A DNA stretch of 64,000 nt. It comes from Lacticaseibacillus absianus (GTDB taxonomy: Bacteria > Bacillota > Bacilli > Lactobacillales > Lactobacillaceae). Both the position numbers and the translations under genes were made by a program. Shown one piece after another: positions 51,840 through 59,678 of this stretch. How positions within the stretch are numbered: position 1 is the stretch's first letter; the number at the start of each line of letters is the position of its first letter. The stretch lies in NCBI RefSeq assembly GCF_013407595.1, contig NZ_JABEKX010000002.1, forward strand, positions 907,723 through 971,722, in the 5' to 3' direction. A model generated the notes under the pieces. The model did not search any database, had not been told where the DNA came from, and saw only the letters and a list, made by a program, of their open reading frames with translations.

Positions 51840-52027
51840 CAATGAAAGGTCAGCTTGGATGGTGACAGAAGGCCTTCCTGAGGGCTGACAGATCGCGTCA
51901 CCCGCGCTAGGTAACCCCCTTGGACCTGGCGTCGGACGCTCAGCGCCGGCCCTTGGCGCATCACGCAGCTGGATGCGTCGGGCCCAAGCCTGGGAACGTG
52001 ATTATGGTCACGTCTCAGGCTTTTTTT
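51840..52027 (+). ncRNA. Candidate structured RNA ending in a terminator
   Basis: The 170 bases after yueI have no supported ORF but many complementary segments: GTCAGC/GCTGAC, GGTGAC/GTCACC (overlapping alternatives), and GGCCC-CGCATC / GATGCG-GGGCC, followed by a terminator hairpin AGCCTG...ACGTGA / TCACGT...CAGGCT and seven T residues (51987-52027). This may be a long 3' UTR of yueI or a separate RNA; no promoter was recognised. It runs antisense into the end of the GshF-like gene. Confidence 0.3.
51987..52027 (+). terminator. Plus-strand terminator overlapping the GshF-like gene end
   Basis: Two-part stem AGCCTG/CAGGCT and ACGTGA/TCACGT with TTTTTTT. Confidence 0.8.
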
Positions 52028-53660
52028 GAGTCGTTGGCCCAAACAACGCCGCCACCACGCTGGGGGCAACGGCCCGGGGTGACCCGATCGTCGGCGTCAA
52101 GTGCGGAGCCATGCGCGGCTGTAAGCTGACGCTGAGGACCTTCGCCAGCTCTGGGTGTTCCGCCGTCCACGGTTGATACCGGTTCACCAAGACCATATCG
52201 ACTGCCGCCACTTGCACCCCAAGCGCGGTGGCGGCGGCAAGGGCTAAGTTCCGGTAGCTGTCGTCCAGCTCGTCGGTCACATCGATCGTTGTGCCATCGG
52301 TCACGCGCGCGTGTCCGCGCAAGCGCACCTCGTGCCCACGCAGGGGCACAGTCGCTTCGTCAGCGCCCTGTGCGGCCAATGTCGCGACCGCGTCAGCATC
52401 CAGACTCACCCCACGCCGCTGGGCCAACGCGGCGATCGTCTGTCGGCCGTCGCCAACGAGGCTGGGGGGCTCGCATTCCAAGGCCGCAACGACCCGTCCG
52501 GCCACGACGACACAACGCACCACTGTCCCCGGCGCGAAGAGCTCGACGAGCACATCGCCGAAGGTGGCCGCCACATCGAAGGCGTGCGCGAATGCGGCCG
52601 CGGTCGGTGGCAGGGGGAACACACTGACTCCCTGGCCGTCGTGTCCGGCATTAGGCTTCACCACCAGGCTCTTGTGCGCAAGGCCCTGCTTAAAATCCGC
52701 CTGTGCCGCTGCCCACGTGTGGTACACCGTGCCACGCGAGAGCGGTAATCCCGCGGCGCCCAGTCGCATTTTCTGCGCCTGCTTGCGGTCAGTCAGCGCA
52801 ATCGCGACAGCCGGATCCAAGGCGGTCAACGACCCGCCTTGGACCACTTCGACGCGCGCCCCATCTGTCAGCTCGATCAACTCCTGGTCAGCATCCAGGA
52901 CACGCACCCGTAAGCCGGTCCGGTACGCCGCGATCAGTAGCAGTTGGGTCTCACGGCTCAACGCGGCCGCGCCGGGCAGCGGCGCGACCAGCGGATCGAC
53001 CGCCAGTGCAGTGGGCGCACCCGATGCCAGTGTCATCACAGGCGCTGCGACACCCCACGCCGCCATTCCCGCAACGAGTCCGCCACTCGGGGCCGTCATC
53101 ATGAACCACGGTAACGCCTGCAGCCAGGTCAAGGCGGCAGGCGTCACGCCAGTCGCCCCTGCCAGTGCCGCCAACTGGCCGACGCGCAGCGCCGCGATCG
53201 GGCGCGCCCCGTGTCCTGGGACCTGTTGTAGGGCTACCTCAGGGCGCGCCGCCTGACTGCCCCATGCCCCAGCGAGCGCGTCACGATGCTGTGCGGTCGC
53301 CACGGCCAGTTGCCGGTACAGTGTGTTGCGAAACGTCAGGTAATCGACCTGAGCGGCCGAGGCGCCTGTAGCGTACAAGCGTTCAAACAGGCCCTCCGGG
53401 AGTTGCAAGGCGACGGTCACCTGCGGCACACTCAGCGCAGTCGCTGGCATTGACGCCAAAAGCGCCGCCAGCTGATCGGTCAGCGCGACGGTGTCCGCCG
53501 ATGCATCCGTGGTGACCGTGACATGCGTTGCCGTGTGGGTGATGTAGGCGCCTTGAGGCCCTTCACCAGGGCCAGGAAACGTCAGGGTCACCTGCAATCG
53601 CGTCTGTGCGATCAGCGGGGTCAACCCAAGGTCGACCACCTGTTGCCACATCGTTGCCAT
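52008..53660 (-). CDS. GshF-like protein: intact ATP-grasp domain, eroded glutamate-cysteine ligase half
   Basis: 550 residues; bifunctional GshF (gamma-glutamylcysteine ligase/glutathione synthetase) is about 750. The C-terminal half (about 290-540) is a clear GshF-type ATP-grasp domain: DRKQAQKMRLGAAGLP, LVVKPNAGHDGQGVSVF, LVELFAPGTVVRCVVVAGRV, PSLVGDGRQTI and DVTDELDDSYRNLALAAATA. The N-terminal half keeps fragments of the ligase fold (FRNTLYRQLA...LAGAWGS) but lacks the ERExLR-type catalytic motif. Start ATG 53658-53660 is 6 nt after GGAGG. Either a relic or an ATP-grasp ligase with a new substrate. Confidence 0.8.
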   Translation of the reverse strand: MATMWQQVVDLGLTPLIAQTRLQVTLTFPGPGEGPQGAYITHTATHVTVTTDASADTVALTDQLAALLASMPATALSVPQVTVALQLPEGLFERLYATGASAAQVDYLTFRNTLYRQLAVATAQHRDALAGAWGSQAARPEVALQQVPGHGARPIAALRVGQLAALAGATGVTPAALTWLQALPWFMMTAPSGGLVAGMAAWGVAAPVMTLASGAPTALAVDPLVAPLPGAAALSRETQLLLIAAYRTGLRVRVLDADQELIELTDGARVEVVQGGSLTALDPAVAIALTDRKQAQKMRLGAAGLPLSRGTVYHTWAAAQADFKQGLAHKSLVVKPNAGHDGQGVSVFPLPPTAAAFAHAFDVAATFGDVLVELFAPGTVVRCVVVAGRVVAALECEPPSLVGDGRQTIAALAQRRGVSLDADAVATLAAQGADEATVPLRGHEVRLRGHARVTDGTTIDVTDELDDSYRNLALAAATALGVQVAAVDMVLVNRYQPWTAEHPELAKVLSVSLQPRMAPHLTPTIGSPRAVAPSVVAALFGPTTQKKPET

Positions 53661-53701
53661 ACTCATCCTCCTATTTTGACCTACAGATAGCCTACCACGT
53701 T

Positions 53702-53729
53702 TTGACTTGTGCCGGGCGACTTGTATACT
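53702..53729 (+). promoter_or_regulatory. Promoter of rarA
   Basis: -35 TTGACT (53702-53707), 16-nt spacer, -10 TATACT (53724-53729). Confidence 0.7.
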
Positions 53730-53745
53730 TGAAAGGAGAAAGGAT

Positions 53746-55029
53746 GTGGCCCACATGCAACAACCCCTCGCCTACCGGATGCGCCCGACGACCCTCGATG
53801 AAGTCGTCGGTCAGGCGCACCTCGTCGGGCCAGACCAGATCATTCGGCGCATGGTCGCCGCGCACCGCCTATCCTCGATGATCCTGTACGGGCCGCCAGG
53901 CACAGGCAAGACCAGCATCGCCAGTGCGATCGCCGGGTCGACTAAGTACGCGTTTCGCATGCTCAACGCCGCGACCGACACGAAAAAATCACTTCAGATC
54001 GTCGCAGAAGAGGCCAAAATGAGCGGAACTGTGATCCTCCTGCTGGATGAGATCCACCGCTTGGACAAAACGAAACAGGACTTCTTGCTCCCGCACCTTG
54101 AGTCAGGTCGGATCGTGCTGATCGGCGCAACGACAGAGAACCCGTACATGAGCATCCTCCCGGCGATCCGGTCCCGCACCCAGATCTTCCAAGTGTTCCC
54201 GCTCACCGCAGATGATATCGGCCAGGCGGTGGACCGCGCCTTGGCAGACCAGACGCGTGGGCTTGGGCAGTACCCCGTCGTGTTAGACCCAGACGCACGC
54301 ACGTTCCTGCTGTCCGCGACCAACGGCGACCTGCGAAGCGCACTCAACGCACTCGAGTTGGCCACTTTATCGACCCCAGAAGTCGCCGGGCACATCACCC
54401 TGACCGCCGCCGTGATGCACCAATCCCTCCAACAGCGCGCGCTCGACGGTGATGCCAACGGGGACGCGCACTACGACCTGATCTCGGCGTTTCAAAAATC
54501 GATTCGCGGCTCTGACGTCAACGCTGCGCTGCATTACCTGGCGCGCCTGATCGAAATCGGGGACCTGCCCAGCATCATGCGGCGACTGCTTGTGATCGCA
54601 TACGAAGACATCGGCCTGGCCAATCCCCAGACGGCTAACCGAACGCTGACCGCGATCCAGGCCGCAGAGCGCCTTGGCTTACCGGAGGGCCGCATCCCCT
54701 TAGCCAACGCCGTGATCGACCTGTGTCTCGCCCCCAAAAGCGACACGGCGATCACTGCGATCGATGCCGCCCTCGCAGATGTGCGCGCGGGCAAGAGCGG
54801 CCCGATCCCAGCGGATCTACGCGACGCCCATTACCAAGGGGCGGCCGCCCTCGGCCATGGGGTGGGCTACAAGCTCCCGCACGACTATCCAGGCGGCTGG
54901 GTCCGGCAGCAGTACCTGCCAGACCAACTGCGACAGGTGCGCTACTACCAGCCCAAGGCCACCGGTAATTACGAACGTGCACTGGCGCAGCGCCTCGAGC
55001 AGCTCCACCAGATGCAACGGGGCTCGTGA
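53746..55029 (+). CDS. rarA: Replication-associated recombination protein RarA (MgsA)
   Basis: 427-residue AAA+ ATPase related to clamp loaders. RMRPTTLDEVVGQAHLVGP at the N-terminus, Walker A GPPGTGKTSIA, Walker B LLLDEIHRLDK, sensor GATTENPY, and the C-terminal MgsA tetramerisation part (YQGAAALGHGVGYKLPHDYPGG, in part). Start is GTG 53746-53748, 7 nt after GGAG; the ATG three codons on is alternative. Upstream of 6S RNA, as in other Firmicutes. Confidence 0.96.
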   Translation: MAHMQQPLAYRMRPTTLDEVVGQAHLVGPDQIIRRMVAAHRLSSMILYGPPGTGKTSIASAIAGSTKYAFRMLNAATDTKKSLQIVAEEAKMSGTVILLLDEIHRLDKTKQDFLLPHLESGRIVLIGATTENPYMSILPAIRSRTQIFQVFPLTADDIGQAVDRALADQTRGLGQYPVVLDPDARTFLLSATNGDLRSALNALELATLSTPEVAGHITLTAAVMHQSLQQRALDGDANGDAHYDLISAFQKSIRGSDVNAALHYLARLIEIGDLPSIMRRLLVIAYEDIGLANPQTANRTLTAIQAAERLGLPEGRIPLANAVIDLCLAPKSDTAITAIDAALADVRAGKSGPIPADLRDAHYQGAAALGHGVGYKLPHDYPGGWVRQQYLPDQLRQVRYYQPKATGNYERALAQRLEQLHQMQRGS

Positions 55030-55073
55030 GCGGTTCCAAGCGCGCCACGACGCGCTTAGACGAGGCGCTGTTC

Positions 55074-55102
55074 TTGCACATTCACCACAAGCGTGCTAGG
55101 AT
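55074..55102 (+). promoter_or_regulatory. Promoter of the 6S RNA
   Basis: -35 TTGCAC (55074-55079), 17-nt spacer, -10 TAGGAT (55097-55102). Confidence 0.75.
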
Positions 55103-55108
55103 AGAACC

Positions 55109-55341
55109 ATGGAAGTTACCTAAGGTGTGCGCGCTTCCCTGTTATCAGTTGACCGAACAGTTTCGAGACCTTGGGACTGGAAGTGGCGGTCGCCGTGCTG
55201 TTATCTCACTTAACGGCTAACGCGGTCGTCGTCTGGGCCCACTTGCTAATCAGCGGGTTTCAACGATTTGGGAAGAGAACGGCACCAATTAGCCTTTCAT
55301 AAAGTCATGACTTGGAGTCGGCGCAAATGCCGGCTTTTTTT
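55109..55341 (+). ncRNA. ssrS: 6S RNA (Lacto-usp motif)
   Basis: About 190-230 nt, no ORF, between rarA and a usp gene. Transcript starts about 7 nt after TAGGAT. 5' and 3' parts fold into one long rod: CTAAGGTGTGC with GCACCAATTAG, CTTCCC with GGGAAG, GTTGA with TCAAC, and further in GAcTgGaAAGTGG-type pairing with CCACTTGcTAATC. An open central region containing CAGCGGG fits the 6S bubble. Ends with terminator AGTCGGC / GCCGGCT and seven T residues (55316-55341). The Lacto-usp RNA of lactic acid bacteria, found upstream of usp genes, has been reinterpreted as 6S. Confidence 0.75.
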
Positions 55342-55432
55342 GTCGACTGCCGCACAGCCTGCGACAGTCGTGCACCACCAATGGTTATTCGGTATAATGA
55401 ACTTAACCTCAGATACGGAAAGGACCCTCACC

Positions 55433-55708
55433 TTGATCACGTCACTATTTATCTGCTTTGCGCTCCTGCAACTCGTCTTAGCGCTGTACCTCTTGAACCA
55501 CCGCCACGAACGCTTTTTGACGCTCAAAGAAGTCCCAGCCAACGTGCGCCACGACCTCACCTTGTTCGCCTTTGCGTTCATTGCCAGCGCGGTGGTCGCC
55601 GGGCTGGCCGCAGCTACCGGCATCGGCGGGATGCAGATCGTCGCCTTGATCCTCGCCGCCCTGATCACCACGGCGCTGGGGCTGATGATCCCGAAGTATC
55701 TGGGTTGA
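55433..55708 (+). CDS. Small membrane protein, 91 aa
   Basis: Three hydrophobic segments (ITSLFICFALLQLVLALYLL; LTLFAFAFIASAVVAGLAAA; MQIVALILAALITTALGLM) with a charged loop NHRHERFLTLKEVPANVRHD. Function unknown. Start TTG 55433-55435 is 8 nt after AAAGGA; -10 TATAAT at 55392-55397. Between 6S RNA and usp. Confidence 0.75.
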   Translation: MITSLFICFALLQLVLALYLLNHRHERFLTLKEVPANVRHDLTLFAFAFIASAVVAGLAAATGIGGMQIVALILAALITTALGLMIPKYLG

Positions 55709-55767
55709 GCGGGACCGTTTCTTTTGGCCCGTCAATCGGTTACAATTAAGGTAAAGAGGTGATTGAC

Positions 55768-56265
55768 ATGCTCCAACAATACAAACACATTTTAGTCGCG
55801 ATCGACGGCTCATACGAGTCTGAGCTGGCGTTCCAAAAGGCCGTCGCCGTCGCCAAACGCAACCACAGTGAATTGTTCTTGATCCACATCGTCGACACCC
55901 GTGCTTTCCAGAATGTCTCAAGCTTCGATTCCGCCATGGTCGAACAAGTGACCGAGACCGCGAAGCAGACGATGGATGGTTACATCGAACAGGCCCACAA
56001 GGCGGGCTTGCAGGACGTGTCTTACACCATCGAATACGGCGCGCCTAAGACGATCATTGCCCGCGACGTCCCGAAGCAAAAAGCAATCGACCTGATCATG
56101 ATCGGTGCGACCGGCCTCAATGCCGTTGAACGCCTGCTGATCGGCAGCGTGACGGAGTACGTCACCCGCAACGCGCTGTGTGACGTGCTTGTCGTCCGCA
56201 CCGACTTGAACAACCAGCCAGCGCTCGCCTCGACCAAGAAGCCCCGCCCACAAGCAGAAGATTGA
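55768..56265 (+). CDS. Universal stress protein (UspA family)
   Basis: 165 residues. ATP-binding type: YKHILVAIDGSYESELA at the N-terminus and the G-2x-G-9x-GS motif as GATGLNAVERLLIGSV. ATG 55768-55770 is 8 nt after AGAGG; an upstream GTG lies in the ribosome site. -10 TACAAT at 55741-55746. The C-terminal 15 residues (ALASTKKPRPQAED) are a disordered tail. Confidence 0.95.
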   Translation: MLQQYKHILVAIDGSYESELAFQKAVAVAKRNHSELFLIHIVDTRAFQNVSSFDSAMVEQVTETAKQTMDGYIEQAHKAGLQDVSYTIEYGAPKTIIARDVPKQKAIDLIMIGATGLNAVERLLIGSVTEYVTRNALCDVLVVRTDLNNQPALASTKKPRPQAED

Positions 56266-56271
56266 CCACTG

Positions 56272-56299
56272 GGACCGCGCGTTTGTGCGGTCCTTTTTT
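56272..56299 (+). terminator. Terminator between usp and gpx
   Basis: GGACCGC / GCGGTCC stem and six T residues. Only 16 nt separate it from the gpx ATG, so gpx has no room for a promoter of its own downstream. Confidence 0.88.
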
Positions 56300-56315
56300 G
56301 AATAGGAGGCTCACT

Positions 56316-56807
56316 ATGTCAGACTTTTACGCGCTCACCGCGACCCTGGAGGACGGAACGACCTACCCGCTTTCGCGCTATCGCGGCCGGCCGATCATCA
56401 TCGTGAACACGGCGACCAAGTGCGGATTTGCCCCACAGTTCGAACAGCTTCAGGCCCTATACGCCAAGTACCAGGCGCAAGGCCTCGTGATCCTAGGCTT
56501 TCCGTCCGACCAGTTTCACCAAGAACTCGCGAATGGCGCGGAAGCGGCGGAAGCCTGCCGGACCACATGGGGCGTGACCTTCCCGATGCACCAGATGCTC
56601 GCCGTCAACGGCGAACAGACCGACCCACTCTTTGCTTGGCTCAAAGCGGCCGCCCCTGGGGCCTTGGGCCAGACAGTCAAGTGGAACTTCACCAAGTTTC
56701 TCGTCGACCGCGACGGCCAAACGGTCACCCGCTTCGCACCCAAGACGGCGCCTGAGAAAATGATCCCCGCCATCGAGGCGGCCTTGGCCGCACCAGCGTC
56801 TCACTGA
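56316..56807 (+). CDS. gpx: Glutathione peroxidase-family thiol peroxidase (BsaA-like)
   Basis: 163 residues, thioredoxin fold. Catalytic Cys (not Sec) in NTATKCGFAPQF, Gln region as FPSDQFHQE (usually FPCNQFGGQE), and Trp-Asn in VKWNFTKFLVDRDG. The resolving Cys usually present in the FPCNQF loop is replaced by Ser. Probably uses thioredoxin or low-molecular-weight thiols. ATG after AGGAGGCTCACT. Directly behind the usp terminator, so expressed by read-through. Confidence 0.93.
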   Translation: MSDFYALTATLEDGTTYPLSRYRGRPIIIVNTATKCGFAPQFEQLQALYAKYQAQGLVILGFPSDQFHQELANGAEAAEACRTTWGVTFPMHQMLAVNGEQTDPLFAWLKAAAPGALGQTVKWNFTKFLVDRDGQTVTRFAPKTAPEKMIPAIEAALAAPASH

Positions 56808-56830
56808 CCGGCAACACAAGCGCCTAGATC

Positions 56831-56881
56831 AAACGCCTCCTTGCCCACCACGTTAGACGTGGTGGGCAAGGAGGCGTTTTT
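56831..56881. terminator. Very long bidirectional terminator between gpx and the TPR regulator
   Basis: 23-bp perfect stem (56831-56853 with 56857-56879) around a 3-nt loop TAG; T residues on the plus side and, by symmetry, A/T on the minus side. Confidence 0.92.
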
Positions 56882-56886
56882 GCGCG

Positions 56887-57756
56887 TCATCCCGCGGCGA
56901 CCAATTCAGCTTGCAGGGCGTTAACGAGTTGATCGCTCTGCGTCACCCGGGCCAGCGCCAGAGCGATCTGATACGCTTCGGGGGCCTTGGCATCACCGAG
57001 CTTCATCAGCGACCGCGCACGCAACGCGTACAACTCGTCGAGCAGAAACAGGCTATCGTGCTTCACCGCGATCGCGATCCCGTTTTGAATGTGCTGTAGC
57101 GCGCCCGTGTATTCCCCCAACTCATAGTAGATCCGCGCGATGTGCCAGAAGATCGTCAGCTCGATATCGAGGTAACGGCTTTCGGTCAACGGGATCTGCT
57201 TCAATAAGCGCAGGGCCTCATCGATATACACCCGTGCCCGCTCCGTCGTCCCCTTCTCAGCGTAGGCCAACCCGAGCCCGAGCGTCGCCATGATCGCCGG
57301 AAGATCGCGATAATTGACCGTCAGCGGATTCAAGACGCGCCCGAAGTAATAGATCGCCTCATCCTGATCGCGGTTGACGAACAGCTCGACCATCCCTTGA
57401 TAGTAAAAGTAGCGCTTCGTCTCCTCCTCACCGTTCAGCCGTGCCTGGCGGACCTGCTTCAGCTTCTCGCCGGCCTCGACATAGTCGCCGTGGCGGATCA
57501 GGGTATCGACCTCATTCAGCGTGCGCTGAATATGGTTATGGTTCTCGATCACAATGTCTTCCAGGGAGATCCCGAGGCGGTTGATCAGGCGCAGCAGGAT
57601 GTTCATGCTCGGCACCTTATTGCGCTTCTCGATCAGACTGATCGTCGCCTGCGTGCAGATCCCCTTTGCCAACTCGGCTTGTGACAGCCCCTTGAGCTTG
57701 CGGTAATAGCGCACCTTCTCACCCAAGATGCGAAGCGCTGGCTGTGATTTTTGCAT
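56887..57756 (-). CDS. HTH-TPR transcriptional regulator (RRNPP/PlcR-Rgg-like)
   Basis: 289 residues. N-terminal XRE-type helix-turn-helix (about 10-65: VRYYRKLKGLSQAELAKGIC, ISLIEKRNKVPS) and a C-terminal TPR superhelix (about 80-285, for example AIYYFGRVLNP, YYELGEYTGALQHIQNG). This layout is that of peptide-responsive regulators (PlcR, Rgg, PrgX). No obvious signalling-peptide gene was found adjacent. Start ATG 57754-57756 is 8 nt after GGGAG. Sits beside an AT-rich control region with an inverted repeat at 57874-57898. Confidence 0.88.
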   Translation of the reverse strand: MQKSQPALRILGEKVRYYRKLKGLSQAELAKGICTQATISLIEKRNKVPSMNILLRLINRLGISLEDIVIENHNHIQRTLNEVDTLIRHGDYVEAGEKLKQVRQARLNGEEETKRYFYYQGMVELFVNRDQDEAIYYFGRVLNPLTVNYRDLPAIMATLGLGLAYAEKGTTERARVYIDEALRLLKQIPLTESRYLDIELTIFWHIARIYYELGEYTGALQHIQNGIAIAVKHDSLFLLDELYALRARSLMKLGDAKAPEAYQIALALARVTQSDQLVNALQAELVAAG

Positions 57757-57853
57757 CTGTTCCACTCCCTCTATCGGCCGAATGGGCCTGTCGCTTACAC
57801 ACTCTTTTCCATAACGATATTATACTTAACATTATGATTTTTGGCTACTTTTC

Positions 57854-57898
57854 TTGAAAGTTAGTCATTTAACAAGATAATATAAATCATTTTATCTT
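57854..57898 (+). promoter_or_regulatory. Divergent promoter with inverted repeat upstream of the TPR regulator
   Basis: -35 TTGAAA (57854-57859), 16 nt, -10 GATAAT (57876-57881). The -10 lies in the left arm of AAGATAA-N11-TTATCTT (57874-57880 and 57892-57898). On the minus strand TATAAT near 57823-57828 could serve the regulator. No CDS follows the plus-strand promoter before the convergent HAD gene. Confidence 0.45.
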
Positions 57899-58020
57899 AA
57901 TAATATATGTGAATCGCATGACAAGCCCATCAAAAAAATCGTCACCGAGGTTCGGCAACGATCGGATCGAGCCGCCTCACACTAAGGCGAACCCACTCTC
58001 ATCGAACTGTCATGACAGGG

Positions 58021-58668
58021 TCAGCTGGTCTGGACCAACGCCGTGATCGCACTCAGACTTGCGACGCGCCAAGTCGCCGCTGATTGATCCTGTTGCAAGC
58101 GCGGGTCGCGGATCGGCACCGCGGCGACCCGTAACCCGGCCGCGCGGGCGGCTTGGATGCCGATCTGGGAATCCTCGACGGCTATCGCTTGTTCCGCGTT
58201 GAGGTCGAGTGCCCGCAAAGCCGCTTGGTAAACCGCAGGGTCCGGCTTGGAGCGGACAAAGTCCAGCCCTGAAATGATCACGTCCAGGTACGGTGCCAGT
58301 TGCGTCTGCGCCGCCATCTGGGCGATCTGCGCCTGATCTGAGGCAGACGCGATCGCCACACGCAGGCCGTGTGCCTTCAACCACTGCATCAGCGGGCGCG
58401 CGGCGGGATCGACGATCTGGCCGTAATCCAGTGCCCGGGCGCGCCGAAAAGCATGATAGCCGGCAGTCAGCTTCGCGTACACCGCTGCCGGGCGATCAGG
58501 CAGAAGCGCCGGCCAGGTCTGCCCGAGGTTCCGGCCGATCAACCCCGCCACCTGTGCGGGAGTCAGCTCAAGGCCGATCTGCGCAAAGTAAGCGAGCCGA
58601 TCATCAAGCGTGATCGGCTCGGAGTCGACCAACACGCCGTCCATATCAAAAATCACTGCTTCGACCAT
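58021..58668 (-). CDS. HAD-superfamily phosphatase (beta-phosphoglucomutase-like)
   Basis: 215 residues. DxD motif FDMDGVLVDSEP, helical cap domain (about 15-85), motif II Ser in IASAS, motif III Lys in SKPDPAVY, and motif IV EDSQIGIQAA. Could be a beta-phosphoglucomutase or a sugar-phosphate phosphatase; sequence alone does not decide. Start ATG 58666-58668 after GAGGTGATG, close to the end of the DUF2785 gene upstream (7-nt gap), likely co-transcribed. Confidence 0.88.
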   Translation of the reverse strand: MVEAVIFDMDGVLVDSEPITLDDRLAYFAQIGLELTPAQVAGLIGRNLGQTWPALLPDRPAAVYAKLTAGYHAFRRARALDYGQIVDPAARPLMQWLKAHGLRVAIASASDQAQIAQMAAQTQLAPYLDVIISGLDFVRSKPDPAVYQAALRALDLNAEQAIAVEDSQIGIQAARAAGLRVAAVPIRDPRLQQDQSAATWRVASLSAITALVQTS

Positions 58669-58675
58669 CATCACC

Positions 58676-59647
58676 TCAATATAAGTCGATAATCTTCTGG
58701 AGATAATCGACAACGACCTTCGGGAGGTCCGCCCGCATCAGCAGTGCTTCTAGCAACCGTGAGCGGTTGTACCAGCGGTTCCAAAACGCCAGCGTCTCTT
58801 GCGGCCGCATGTCCTTCAACCGGTTCTGCCACGCAGTCAAGCACATCACCTGGGACTCCGCAAAGAACTGATGCTTGGCCGCTAGGTTGACAAGGTAGCT
58901 CGCCACGCGCTGATCTTCACCGAACACCAGCGCATCCGAGTTGCGCTGCCAGCCTTCAAAGATCGTCGCCATCAGGAACACTTTTTCACCGCGCGTCAGC
59001 ACTGGCACCTGCGTCAGCTCGTCGGCTAGGTTGGCAATGTGCGTGTAGGCATGGGCCCACCCGGCCCCCTGCACATAACCACGGCCGTCTTGCTCCAGCA
59101 CGACATACGTGGCCAAGGTGACCAGCAACTGCTGGTAATCGGCCTGCGCCAGCAAGTGATACCGATTCAGGTCGGCATAGACCAGTCCAGACAAGAGCAT
59201 TACCGCGAAGCTTCGCTGGAAGACCCCGTCATTCTCCGGTTCAAGGATGTGGGCAAACAGCACGTCTTCCGATTGGAACCAGTCGAACAACCAGCGGACC
59301 TGTGCGGCCGTGAACGCATCCGCCTGGAACAAGTCGCTCATCAGGAAAAAGACCCCCTTATCCCGAACGGCCGGGTTGCGACTCGCTAAGTGATCGACCA
59401 AAAAGGCGAGCTCCTCATCACTCACGGCTGGCTCTTTGTCGTTTTTGATCCGCAAACTGATGGTCTGGATCCGCGCGAGAGCACGGATATCGTCGCTGGG
59501 CAGGACCACGGGCGTCGGGTTCTGACGTGCGACACCAGCCATCACGCCTGCGATCGCCGTGGGCAGCTTGGTGAACACCTTGCCCGCCAGCAGGCCGTCG
59601 CGCAGCCCCTGCATCTGTTGGCGCACGCGTTGTGATTCTTCCGTCAT
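58676..59647 (-). CDS. DUF2785 protein
   Basis: 323 residues, soluble, helical-repeat character. Recognisable stretches: SDEELAFLVDHLASRNPAVRDKG (part), QRSFAVMLLSGLVYADL, and WAHAYTHIANLADEL. Function unknown. ATG 59645-59647 has AAAGGA about 11 nt upstream. Followed closely by the HAD gene and preceded by the short YueI-like gene, probably one transcript. Confidence 0.85.
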   Translation of the reverse strand: MTEESQRVRQQMQGLRDGLLAGKVFTKLPTAIAGVMAGVARQNPTPVVLPSDDIRALARIQTISLRIKNDKEPAVSDEELAFLVDHLASRNPAVRDKGVFFLMSDLFQADAFTAAQVRWLFDWFQSEDVLFAHILEPENDGVFQRSFAVMLLSGLVYADLNRYHLLAQADYQQLLVTLATYVVLEQDGRGYVQGAGWAHAYTHIANLADELTQVPVLTRGEKVFLMATIFEGWQRNSDALVFGEDQRVASYLVNLAAKHQFFAESQVMCLTAWQNRLKDMRPQETLAFWNRWYNRSRLLEALLMRADLPKVVVDYLQKIIDLY

Positions 59648-59678
59648 CTGTTCATCGTTCCTTTCAGTCCGCGCCCGC

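Noticed and set aside
53675..53681. GGTCAAA half-site upstream of the GshF-like gene, as in CtsR operators
   Set aside because: The second heptamer matches at only about 3 of 7 positions, and the site overlaps the ribosome site region.
57904..58040. Short GTG-initiated frame downstream of the divergent promoter at 57854
   Set aside because: No ribosome site and it runs into the convergent HAD gene. It does not look like a signalling peptide.
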